A stretch of DNA of 10,308 nucleotides from Gymnopus androsaceus JB14 (taxonomy: Eukaryota > Basidiomycota > Agaricomycetes > Agaricales > Omphalotaceae): assembly GCA_009733575.1 (NCBI GenBank), contig ML770178.1, positions 5,646 to 15,953 of the forward strand, read 5' to 3'. The position numbers and the translations under genes are program-made. The stretch's first letter is position 1. Every line of letters begins with the position of its first letter. The notes beneath the pieces are model-generated. The model worked only from the letters and a program-made list of their open reading frames with translations, searched no databases and was not told where the DNA came from. Of the stretch, positions 1 through 8,401 are shown in pieces.

Positions 1-632
1 ACATTCTCACAAGCTAACTCATACTCAATTGAAGGTGTATGGACTGGTTTCATAAAAAATCAGTCGTAAGCATAGAGTACTTTTACGAAAAGATTAAGTG
101 TTTCAAGAAATCTATAGATTCATTAAACTATACAGCACAGGTAGGCGCTCATTCGTCTATAAACGTATGGATCTCATACTCCATATAGACATCGTCGGAG
201 TATGGAGTACCACTTTGCAGCATTCCAATATCGCGATACGCCATGAAATTAAATGTAGATTGCAATGATACCAAATCCAGGCATATGGGATTGTACTGAT
301 GCGAGGTCGTGCAATTTGCCCGTTGTGCAAACACGCACAATGACTTCTAGAAAGTGCCACAGATTACACGCATGATATGTAGAGCATGATGTTGCGCAGT
401 GTTTATTTGATCCTCCCGGCCACCAGTCCATCAGCATGGACGTACAAGTAACCCCCCATACTATCAATGGCCTTTGAACACCATGTAAGATACCATACTT
501 GCTACATTCATTGAGACTTTATGGTTAATTCAGCAGTGTTGAGTTTCTACCTAGTGTAATTAAGGTAAACGTCCGATTCAACAGATTCAGTATGTCGTGC
601 ACTCAGAACATTGATTTACAGGCCGTGGTATA

Positions 633-1099
633 TAGGGGGCTCTGCACCGTAGCCGATATACGGTTAGCGGCCATACAAAAAAGGCTTGTATCCTGTATTA
701 AGCTCGACAAGTAAATGGTGACGGTGAATGGCGTTTTCCGTAACGCGTATCGCCGTAAATGGCGACGTGAGACCAAGGAAAAAATCTTGTTAGCAAAGAC
801 ATCACCCGGAAACGCTCTTCATTAAGGAGATATCTATCCGCGTGCTTGGGAACAGCGAACAGAATTTATTTTGAACAGTATTTGGCAAAGCATTATATAC
901 CGCTGTATAATTGTCAATTTTTTTTTTGGAGAAACTCTTGGGCTTCAACTGGCCTAGCGAAACAGGGTTTCTTACTTCCTTACAAATCCTTCTGCAACGG
1001 TACTGGTCATACCTGTATATCAACTGATAAACGGACTGATACAATATATGCATTCCGGTACAATGATTTACGGTCTAGCGGTTATCAGTAGGACCCTGA
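633..1099 (-). mobile_element. Degraded copy of MITE 2
   Basis: This is the left-arm counterpart of the element at 8057-8401. It opens with a TAGGG...GCTCTGCACCGTA end at 633-651, and the outer flank GTGGTATA is the same as at 8402-8409 in reverse complement. It closes near GGACCCTGA at 1091-1099. The inner part around 700-860 matches 8188-8340 closely, while the part after 870 is strongly disturbed by insertions. The flanks match as well as the element, so it was copied with its locus rather than inserted twice. Confidence 0.65.
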
Positions 1100-1445
1100 C
1101 TATATGAATCTGTTCATAAAGATACTCAGATGGTCTAAAATGATAGCATCGGGGCTCTTACATAGGCACCATCGGTCTAGCCGTCGCATCTCGGGTGTGC
1201 TACTCCCAATTACTATGACCAACTAGGTATGGATAGTTCCATTTGTGGCTTTGGTCAATGGGCAAGCTAGTCGGCGTAAAACATACCGGTTTATGACCAG
1301 AAGGGGGTAGCACCGAACATTAACTAGGGGGTCCAGCAGGCCTATACGCTAATATGTTGAGAGGATCCTCCTTCAGACAATAGTCATCTGGTTAAAAGTA
1401 TCTATTAAATCGAACTATGTTTTCGGGCAGTTCATTTGGTTAAAA

Positions 1446-2566
1446 GAAGGCTTACCGACCGTGCCATTTGGCCGTATACTTGCACCAGCTTACCAAGAAG
1501 ACGTCTACGAATAGAACACCTGTACGGCCGATTTTATATGATTGGATGAGTTACACATAATCCATTATAACATACTGACACGGGACACATAGCAAAAAAA
1601 ATACATTGGGGGGGTGAGGGCGACTGCTCTTTCCGTGCACATATACAGACACCCGTCCGTAGATATGGTGAGGCGCGTGGGTCGATACTAACTTGTGTTG
1701 CGAGAGTTGTAAATGGGTCGCCTGACACCCCATAGCGCTTCGCACTTTAACGAAATCTCGCACAAGGATCGAGGGGATAGAGAAGGCCAATAGAACCATA
1801 GGAATGATTTGGAGCCTTCCCCACATCGGTAATCATATTTGAGCACCTTGTATGAGAATGGACAGATTTAGAAGTGAATAGGGTAGCCAATGAGATCGAA
1901 TCTGAGTATCTAACTTAATTTAGCCGCTTTTAAGGGCCAGTGATTGATCGTCAAATTATGAGCTCAAGGGTGAATTACGCATGAACTTGACGCTGCCGTT
2001 GCAGGCCGGAGTCACAACTTCGGCACAGGCCTACAGGACACCGAGCTCGGCACCACAACTGTTGCACTTTAATTTAAAACAGGTAATGGAATCTTGTTTC
2101 TTGCGTTGTTGTTTACATCCTACAAAATTGTTAAATGATGAGAGTTTTATAGGTCAAGGGTATATCATTCGAATCTTATGTGCGTTCAGAGTTCAAATTT
2201 AAAAGCTCACGGATCCCCAGATTACTAATGGCGAACTGTCTTCGACGTCGGGATTAAATTTTAAAGAGGACCATTTTGCGAGGAGAAGGATAATAAGATG
2301 AATCTTGACCACATGCATTTTTGGGTACGCTTTGCGTACAGCCTGTATTTTTCCCCGACCCCGTTGGGGTCATCCGCGCCCGCAGATGATCTCGTGTCAC
2401 GAGGACGGGTCAAAATGGGTCTACTGGTGGCTATCGGAGAACTACCGCATCCAGTTAAAGAGAGTCTCTACTGGGACGGTGTATGCGAACCTTGTGATAT
2501 TCCGTTGCCTCCAGAGAGACTCGCTTAGTTAAGAAACCGTGGGTCTAGGCACGGTGGTAAGCCCTA
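1446..2566 (-). mobile_element. Degraded, expanded copy of MITE 1
   Basis: This is the left-arm counterpart of the element at 7330-7910. The right end ACGGTGGTAAGCCCTA (2551-2566) is a perfect 16-base match to that element's terminal repeat. The other end is recognisable near 1446 as GGCTTACCGACCG with an inserted G. Internal anchors keep the same order: GACACGGGA near 1577, AATTACGCA at 1973-1981, CTTGTTTCTTGC near 2097, and TCTTGACCACA near 2303. It spans about 1120 bases against 581 in the intact partner. The ATG-initiated frames at 1981-2202 and 2298-2532 fall inside this non-coding element and are not called genes. Confidence 0.65.
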
Positions 2567-3310
2567 GTTAGGAAAGGTATTAAGTTTAGACGATGTTTAG
2601 CAAGAAAATTCATAACAAAGATTAGTTGACAACAATTACATTAGCCGAGGTCTTGGACAAGGGATTGAAATTTTACATCTGACACAATTTAGCGCATGGG
2701 AAGAGGATAAACAAAGTAACTTGACGCTTGGAAAGTAGGAGTACAGGATTATTTATGATGAACCATTCGGGAGTTTGCCAGGAGAATTTTTGGGTCTGAC
2801 CCATGGGTCCGGCTTCTATGATATAGCTTCCAGTGGGAAGCATATTACCTTAGGGCAAGCCCAACAAGTTGGTTCAGCAGCTTAGAATTGCTCACACGCG
2901 GCTTCGGCCTACTATTGGAATGGGTGAAAACTATCGAACGTAAAAACCCAATAATATACCCAGTCGCTGAGTCAGGCTTTAACCGACGGTAGGAGCGGAC
3001 TAAGGCATTCAAGCTCATGATTTGTGATATTCGAGAAATTGTATATACTCACAGCTTCCTTCAGCCGGTGACAATTGTCTCCTGGAAACTCCCAAATCAT
3101 AGAAGCAGCAGACCGCAACCAGCAATATCCGGGCACATCCGCCCTTAGGGCTAACCACAGCCTTAATTTCCGATAGGCACGCAAAATTCGATGGATTTAG
3201 GCTATCTTGTCTTTTCCTCTCTCTGGCTTTGACGAGTGCTGAACAGGTTATGCCAGTTTGGCAAACCTGCTTCCAACGCAACTAACAAAGTAATAAAGGA
3301 CAACTTACTG

Positions 3311-3548
3311 ATCCGTGGGTAAGTTTACTTTCACTTTCATCTATTTCAGTTATCAGCAAAGCATTATTGTATGCATAATCGCCTTTTGATATTTTGTTAT
3401 ATATTGAATAGTTTCGCCTGAATACATGCTTATATGTTTTTTACACGCTCTTACGTCCGATACGACACCCAGAAGTTAACTGCGTGAAACATATTAAGTT
3501 ATTTATAAAGAAGCTTGGGCAATTGCTTAAGCACATTCTCTAAACCAG
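3311..3548. other. AT-rich stretch without a gene; inner edge of the inverted repeat
   Basis: No open frame of note. It starts with GGTAAGTTT, which lines up with the first donor site of the gene on the opposite arm (7055). Weak matches such as GACACCCA near 3465 and GCTTAAGCA near 3526 suggest the degraded copy may continue here against about 6880-7050. I see no promoter or RNA motif that I can support. Confidence 0.4.
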
Positions 3549-3785
3549 TCAACTGGAAGATCTTCTGCATCGTCTGAACCCTCCAAGGCAAACTAAAAGA
3601 GGAACTGCTTCACTGACTACACATCCAAGATGGATTTGAAGTCGATTTGGGTTAGCCTCTTGGCTAAGAAGATTACTCGCATGTAAACAGATGGAGGAAA
3701 TCTGGTCATAGGCCGCATGAATATTATCAGACCACCTTCCATAGCTGTGGGCCTGATTTTCTGGAAGCTGGGGAAGGTTGGCCAT
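3549..3785 (-). CDS. Possible exon of an unrecognised protein
   Basis: A 78-codon minus-strand frame starts at an ATG (MANLPQLPENQAHSYG...) and ends at a stop just inside the repeat edge. The other frames of this stretch are mostly closed, and the composition (HAAYDQISSICLHAS, CVVSEAVPLLVCL) looks more like coding sequence than the noisy DNA to its left. It lies only about 60 bases upstream of the BTB-like gene and would be divergent from it. I recognise no domain and no catalytic motif. It could be one exon of a larger gene, a fragment, or a chance frame. A second minus frame (3617-3802) overlaps it. Confidence 0.25.
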   Translation of the reverse strand: MANLPQLPENQAHSYGRWSDNIHAAYDQISSICLHASNLLSQEANPNRLQIHLGCVVSEAVPLLVCLGGFRRCRRSSS

Positions 3786-3844
3786 GATTGGAAGCGAAGC
3801 AAGTAGAGTGGCTGTGTCAGGCTTTTTCCCGATTAACCATCACA

Positions 3845-4941
3845 ATGGACGACACTGCCAACCCCCATACTCCAAGCCCTGAGGACCAATTTCCTGGTCA
3901 AGGGGAAACCAAAGAATTCTTCAGGTCTGCAGTACAAGCAACATCCCCTGTACTATTTTAACAATGCAAATTTGTTTCTTAAAGTCAGTTTACGACATTG
4001 TATAACAATTCATTATACTCAATAGGTGATTTACAGCATGCGACTCGAGTTTTATCTATGGAGTCTACAAAGGACTGATGGAAAAATTCAGCGAAACATT
4101 CAAAGCTTGCTTCACTTTACCTCAACCTGCAGGAATCAAAGAGGGTTTGATTTTTGAAAAGCCTATTCTTCTACCAGTCGATGCTGCACCTCTCAATGCA
4201 CTTTGCAGCTTTATCTTTCACCTGTGAGTTTGGCGGCAAGAATTTAGTATAACTACTTACTTGCTCCAGACAATGGAAGCCTCATAATTGCAGGACCACT
4301 GATGAGCTTCTTGCCCTTGGCGAAATTTCCCAACTTTTACAATGTCCTGATGCCTTAAAATTCACAATTCAAGCTCTCAAGTTCCGGACCTTCGATTTCA
4401 ATAAGGCCAGAAAAGTGTTTTATGCTTTTAAATTTGGTGTTCCGAACTGGGGTTATTCTGCTACTGCCAAAATTTTGACATCGGACAATGGTGTTGGAAG
4501 TATTACTGGTGTGTGGCCGAGATTCTACTTCTAGACATAGTTAATCTGATATATACTCAAGGGATTTACCATCGATATGGAGATCCACAAACTCCTTCTT
4601 GAAGGCGAAAGCAACCTTGCCCTTCAGATCCAGCTTCTTGCTCGTGAAATGCCAAATCTGAACGACAATGCAACTTGGTCACAGTGCCCTCAAAGGGATT
4701 GGTGCATGAAAACCCTTATCAGGGGCTGGGAAACCATCGGTCCTGCAATTGCCCAGACTCGGGGTGGAATTTGTCAGATCAAAATTCTGGTTAAGGAAAA
4801 GGTTGAGAATGATCACAGTTTTGCATTAATGAGGCAAGAGTGCAGGGGGTCTTGTGTGAGAGAGTTTCACAGGTCGTTGAAAACATCGAAACATTTGTTA
4901 ACAGGGCTGCTGGGGAGCGAGTCAAGGCTCATATCAAGTGA
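3845..4941 (+). CDS. BTB/POZ-domain-like protein, four exons or more, with frame breaks
   Basis: Proteins of this kind bind partners through a BTB/POZ fold; mushrooms hold many copies of unknown role. Proposed exons are 3845-3987, 4037-4223, 4294-4510 and 4562-4941. The introns 4224-4293 (GTGAGT...TTGCAG) and 4511-4561 keep frame exactly. Visible blocks are HPLYYFNNANLFLKV (BTB start), EKFSETFKACFTLPQP, a helical DELLALGEISQLLQC region, and FKFGVPNW, which resembles the C-terminal part of fungal BTB proteins. About a dozen residues usual between the first two blocks seem missing. Two breaks: the ATG frame at 3845 (MDDTANPHTP...) is one base out of step with the HPLYYF frame, and at the G run 4845-4849 the frame changes to VLCERVSQVVENIETF, ending in TGA at 4939-4941. 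Without that shift the frame runs to 5036. Start and first exon are uncertain. Confidence 0.6.
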
Positions 4942-5111
4942 GAGTACCCTAGTGCCCATGATGATGAAGGTTGGGCTATATAGTACTTGTTTGTATATAT
5001 TATATATTCCCCCAACATACATAGTTTTCTCCAGTTGATCATGGATAGTATAAAAGATTTTTTGTGTTTGGTATATAATTCTATTAACATGCCAGTATAA
5101 CAAAACCTATA

Positions 5112-5122
5112 TGGCTTAGTGG
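5112..5122 (+). promoter_or_regulatory. Pol III A box
   Basis: TGGCTTAGTGG matches the consensus TRGYNNARNNG. The partner B box is at 5188-5198, about 65 bases downstream, a spacing seen in long or intron-bearing tRNA genes. Confidence 0.55.
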
Positions 5123-5187
5123 TTGTAGTGGTTGCAGGCGCCGACTCTGGATCAAGGTCAGGCCTTCCTGCGATAGCTGACCATCTG

Positions 5188-5198
5188 AGTTCGATTCC
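5188..5198 (+). promoter_or_regulatory. Pol III B box
   Basis: AGTTCGATTCC differs from the consensus GGTTCGANNCC only at the first base. Confidence 0.55.
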
Positions 5199-5287
5199 CA
5201 ATGTTGCCACAATTAATGTATCTATGTAAGCTGTAATTACGATACATATTGTATGTTGATTTTCACTCAAGTTGTATTTCCTGATAA

Positions 5288-5300
5288 TTTTTTTTTTTTT
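5288..5300 (+). terminator. T13 run, possible Pol III terminator
   Basis: Thirteen T on the plus strand, 90 bases after the B box. A shorter TTTT near 5264 could also stop Pol III. On the minus strand the same run is an A-rich stretch about 26 bases past the stop codon of the neighbouring gene. Confidence 0.4.
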
Positions 5301-5325
5301 GGGAGAGAAATACATATATACTGGT

Positions 5326-7104
5326 CTACTCATATACTACTCCCTCTTCATTCGAATCCATAGGTTTTATAAAGTACTCTGCCTTTGCTTCATCCAAAAG
5401 CTCTCTGTATCCATCAATAAGACGACGGGAGAATGTAATTGCATAACCATAATTGCAGGCACAATAGGATAGAGTTGTACCATGTCGCTGTCTGGGTTGG
5501 AAAAGGATCAAAGTCCCAGGTGCAGATTCAACTACAGTACCGAGTTCCACATTGACATAATTTCCCCCAGCATTACAGGTAAGTGCATGCTGACCTTGGC
5601 GATCCTGATGAGAGAAGTCAATAATGCGGTCAGCTATGTATGCAATGGCATATTGGTAGTGACTTCTGTCCCAATGAGCAGGACTACAGTGAATAAGTAA
5701 CATGTGAGACCAACATAAAGAAATGTAAACATACGCTCCATATGCTCTGCTAATGTACACTTCAGGTGGGGCTCGTTTGGTGTGAGGGAAAAAATAATTG
5801 ACACCATCAAAATGAAGAGTGAGTCCTGAACCTATGCAAATTCAGTGAATTTGCCATGAAGATATTAGTAATGCTTACCAGGAGGGACATCTCATGTTTG
5901 CATGGTTGGTAGTTGTTCACTTGAAAGATGATCATAAATGACTTGAAGTGCATCTTTCGGAAGTGCTGCTTGTGCAATAGACCAGATAAGAGAAACAGCA
6001 CCAATTATATCCTGATCATGGTCAACTTTTTTGTGTATGAAACTGCTGGTCCAAAGACACGTGCATGCCGAGGACCCATATTGAGTCCAGCCTGGTTCAT
6101 GACCCCTACATGAGTTGGCTGGGAGAGTGGTATCAGTACTGTACTGCCAAGGAAAGAAAAGAAAAATAAACACTATACCCAAACATTTCGACGATAATTT
6201 ACAGCAGCATCTACTGCCTTGTGGAGGAATTTTGTCAAGCTTGGGGAATATGCACATCCCATTCCCACACCACAGACAACCACCAACTCAATGGTATAAG
6301 CTGAAAACATTGGGAAACAGGGAAGTAGGACACAGAAAGTCTAGTTACCTTCAGGACTCCCTGCAAGAACTATATAGGACTGGTCTGCAGCTAGCCTGAC
6401 CATGTCATATTCATCTAAATCCACCAATTTAGATACCCCATGATCTTCACTCCTACCATTTTCACTCATATAGAAATGTGCTTTGATATGATGGTCCTTG
6501 GTAGTGCGTTCCTGCCACACAACTTTAAATGTTGGAATTTCAGGTTTACCATCCAAGACATCTTGGACTGTATATGGCTCAGCGCGGATACCCAGTTCAG
6601 ACACCTATTGAAATGAAAGAAATAAGAAAAATCATTTGCATTGAGAAAAGAATAACAAACCATTTTTCGTTTCTGCCGGTGTGAAGCTTTGGACTTGCTC
6701 TGTGAATCCCGAGCTTTTACATGGTTAATGAAATGCTTCAGATGAACAGAAAGCTGCTGTTCATGCAGCATAAATGCTAGCCGAGTTGCTCTTCTGTAAA
6801 AAGCTTCCCACTGCATAATATTAGAGGATAAATAGTAGATAGAGCAATTTTGTTCAAGTACATAAACTTACATCTGGAATATCTGGACACTTAGTTTTAA
6901 TTATGCTAAGCAGGCCAGCAGCAACATCAGAGTCAAAGCTGTTTTCATTAGCCAATTTTGCAAAAATTTGTTGGTTTTGGGTGTCTTGGATGAACAATAA
7001 CACTATTCCTTCATTCAGCAATGATCATATGTACTGTAACTGGAAGAGAATTTACCAGGATCAGTAGGTGCCTTATTTTTGTTGCGTTGATGCGGTTTGC
7101 CCAT
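5326..7104 (-). pseudogene. 2-oxoglutarate/Fe(II) dioxygenase-like protein, eight exons, reading frame broken
   Basis: Proposed exons (minus strand): 7104-7056, 7008-6872, 6810-6661, 6604-6349, 6300-6179, about 6143-5879, 5831-5735 and 5683-5326, about 477 codons. It starts MGKPHQRNKNK. Most introns are 47-61 nt and phase-consistent. The last two exons show a likely double-stranded beta-helix oxygenase core: HWD (an HxD iron motif), about 60 residues later APGTLILFQPRQRHGT with the second iron histidine, then YAITFSRR with a possible 2-oxoglutarate-binding arginine. The N-terminal half is unrecognised. Breaks: TGA at 5892-5894 lies in frame between PTMQT and DVPPGSG. Exon 6 reads best as LIPLSQPTHVGVMNQAGLNM before the A run (6027-6032 on plus) and one frame over after it. 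The join of exons 5 and 6 is also off by one. TET/JBP-type enzymes are expanded in mushrooms and are one candidate relative, but I cannot assign the subfamily. Confidence 0.5.
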
Positions 7105-7204
7105 TTCAATGTGAAAGCAGAAAGAAAGAAGAACCAAGATCAGGTGATATGAATTAAGTTTGCCGGTGGCCCGGAAATCGCGCGCTAGGGAGTGTGAGCA
7201 AAGT

Positions 7205-7304
7205 AACTTGTTGGGCTAACTTGTCCCATTCAATCAAGTTAACTTGTTTTTTCCCGCGCTTGCGAGATTAACTTGCCAAGACTCGGCAAAATGTAACTAA
7301 CTTG
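7205..7304 (+). repeat. AACTTG motif array
   Basis: AACTTG occurs at 7205-7210, 7218-7223, 7241-7246, 7270-7275 and 7299-7304. At 7235-7246 it forms the palindrome CAAGTTAACTTG. The array lies 100-200 bases upstream of the ATG of the dioxygenase-like gene on the minus strand, so it would fall in that promoter. Confidence 0.6.
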
Positions 7305-7321
7305 TGTTTTACTACCAACTT

Positions 7322-7329
7322 AAATTAAC
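7322..7329. repeat. 8-bp target site duplication, left
   Basis: AAATTAAC directly abuts the left end of MITE 1 and is repeated exactly at 7911-7918. Confidence 0.85.
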
Positions 7330-7910
7330 TAGGGCTTACCACCGTGACCGTGTACCCACGGTTCACGGTCACCGTGACACGGAACGGTACCCGTCCCGTG
7401 AGACCTCTTTTGGGTACCGTTATTTACCGTCCGTGAACAGTCAACACGGCCGTGACACGGTACCCAAAACGCTGTGGTCAAGAATCACTTTTTCTGAATT
7501 TATTATGACCTCAAACAGTTGAAGAATGACCGAAGAATAAATTCTATGCACTCACTTTCATTTGTAGGGAGAAACAAGCAAGAAACAAGACCTTTAATGT
7601 GTGCCGAGCCTTGCCGAGCCGTAGTTGATCCCCCGGCCAGGTCAAGTCTTGCGTAATTTTGAGCTATAATTGGGGTAAATTAAGTTGAATCAGTGCATAT
7701 ACTTATATACAGATCCAAAATGACCTGTAAAATGTTTTTTATCTACATTTAGTGCATTCGAGTCTAAGCGCTGGGTTAGCGCCCAACTGACCGTTACGGA
7801 CGGCCACGGACGGTCATTTTACGGTACCGTCCCGTGTCAAGCAAAATGACCATCAAAAACGGCCGTGTTTTTCACGGCCGTGACCGTAAACGGAACGGTG
7901 GTAAGCCCTA
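7330..7910. mobile_element. MITE 1, hAT-like non-autonomous transposon, intact ends
   Basis: This 581-bp element has perfect 16-bp terminal inverted repeats, TAGGGCTTACCACCGT at 7330-7345 and its reverse complement at 7895-7910. Exact 8-bp direct repeats AAATTAAC flank it. An 8-bp duplication with ends of the TAGGG/CAGGG type is characteristic of the hAT superfamily. Both ends carry many CCGT/ACGG motifs (7342-7465 and 7790-7900), the likely subterminal binding sites. The AT-richer middle holds no convincing gene; the 7304-7522 frame crosses the end and is chance. Mobility would depend on a transposase encoded elsewhere. Confidence 0.85.
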
Positions 7911-7918
7911 AAATTAAC
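7911..7918. repeat. 8-bp target site duplication, right
   Basis: AAATTAAC follows the right end of MITE 1 and is identical to 7322-7329. Confidence 0.85.
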
Positions 7919-8056
7919 ATATGATTTAGACATTATGAATGCGATCTCACTACTATAGGCCATCTTATTGTATATCCTACACCATAGCAGCCATATAAGG
8001 TCTATATTGATGGCCGAAACAGTACAGTTATATGTAAGACCACTTATACTATATAT

Positions 8057-8401
8057 TAGGGCTCTGTACCGTAGCCGTATGTACGGATTGTACAGTCCCC
8101 GTTTACGGTTACGGAACCGTACCGTCAAAGGATTTGAAGAAACCGTACATATACAGCGTATATAAGGCTTTGCCAATACTGTTCATATCTGTTCGCTGTT
8201 CCCAGCACGGATAGATATCTCCTTAATGAAGAGGTTCCGGGTGATGTCTTGGCTAACAAGATTTTTTCCTGGTCTCGACGTCGCCATTTACGGCGATACG
8301 GTACGGAAAACGCCATACCGTCACCATACTGTCGAGCTTAATACAGGATACAGCCGTTTTTTGTATGGCCGTAACCGTATACGGTACGGTGCAGAGCCCT
8401 A
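8057..8401. mobile_element. MITE 2, related hAT-like element
   Basis: This 345-bp element begins TAGGGCTCTGTACCGTA (8057-8073), and the reverse complement of its right end begins TAGGGCTCTGCACCGTA, so 16 of 17 terminal bases match. It shares TAGGGCT and the dense CCGT/ACGG motifs with MITE 1 but not the following bases, so it is a sister family. An exact 8-bp duplication is not evident. TATACTAT at 8045-8052 and TATACCAC at 8402-8409 agree at 6 of 8, but the left one is four bases away from the end. The frames 7968-8165 and 8226-8429 overlap its ends and are not genes. Confidence 0.7.

Larger units (their letters stand above)
1..3310 (-). repeat. Degraded inverted copy of the right side (left arm of a long inverted repeat)
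   Basis: Read as its reverse complement, this segment follows about 7056-8760 in order. Anchors seen by eye: 452-600 with 8432-8580 (nearly identical); 633 with 8401; 775-860 with 8188-8270; 1446 with 7910; 1973 with 7658; 2097 with about 7586; 2551-2566 with 7330-7345 (16 of 16); 2859-2870 with 7205-7216 (12 of 12); about 3263-3300 with the first exon at 7056-7104. Weaker similarity may run to about 3555, and the outer end before about 130 is unclear. Where it is clean (452-860), differences are mostly extra single bases, often repeats of a neighbour, with few substitutions. Elsewhere the copy is 1.3 to 2.8 times longer than its partner. Open frames here are short and read as chance frames, so I annotate no genes. 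Confidence 0.8.
5104..5300 (+). mobile_element. tRNA-derived SINE-like unit
   Basis: TGGCTTAGTGG at 5112-5122 fits the RNA polymerase III A-box consensus at every position, and AGTTCGATTCC at 5188-5198 fits the B box with one mismatch. Between them GGTCAG (5156-5161) and CTGACC (5177-5182) can pair, like the long variable arm of a class II tRNA. A run of 13 T at 5288-5300 would end transcription. The 5' and 3' acceptor strands do not pair well (about three pairs), so this is not a working tRNA. A tRNA-headed SINE or tRNA pseudogene fits better. No clear target duplication was found. It sits between the 3' ends of the two converging genes. Confidence 0.5.

Noticed and set aside
802..1091. Overlapping 81- and 83-codon frames on both strands
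   Set aside because: They lie inside the degraded MITE 2 copy, and the partner sequence at 8057-8200 has no matching frame.
1534..1826. 64- and 91-codon minus frames
   Set aside because: They lie in the insertion-rich copy of MITE 1. The frames are products of the extra bases and have no counterpart in the intact element.
2972..3281. 70- and 88-codon minus frames
   Set aside because: Located in the degraded arm; they run against the strand of the copied first exon and have no protein-like blocks.
1..3310. Simple missed-adapter palindrome from a long read
   Set aside because: The arms are separated by more than 3 kb of unique sequence, so a plain hairpin read-through does not explain the whole structure, though read noise may still explain the left arm.
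5104..5214. Functional tRNA gene
   Set aside because: The A and B boxes are present but the acceptor strands pair at only about three positions and the T stem is poor.
4867..5333. Minus-strand frames opposite the BTB-like 3' end and the SINE-like unit
   Set aside because: Shadow frames: they read through the T-run as a lysine run and through tRNA-like sequence.
7330..8401. CRISPR-like array of short ACGG/CCGT repeats
   Set aside because: The motif is only 4-6 bases, irregularly spaced and in both orientations, which fits transposon subterminal motifs in a eukaryotic genome.
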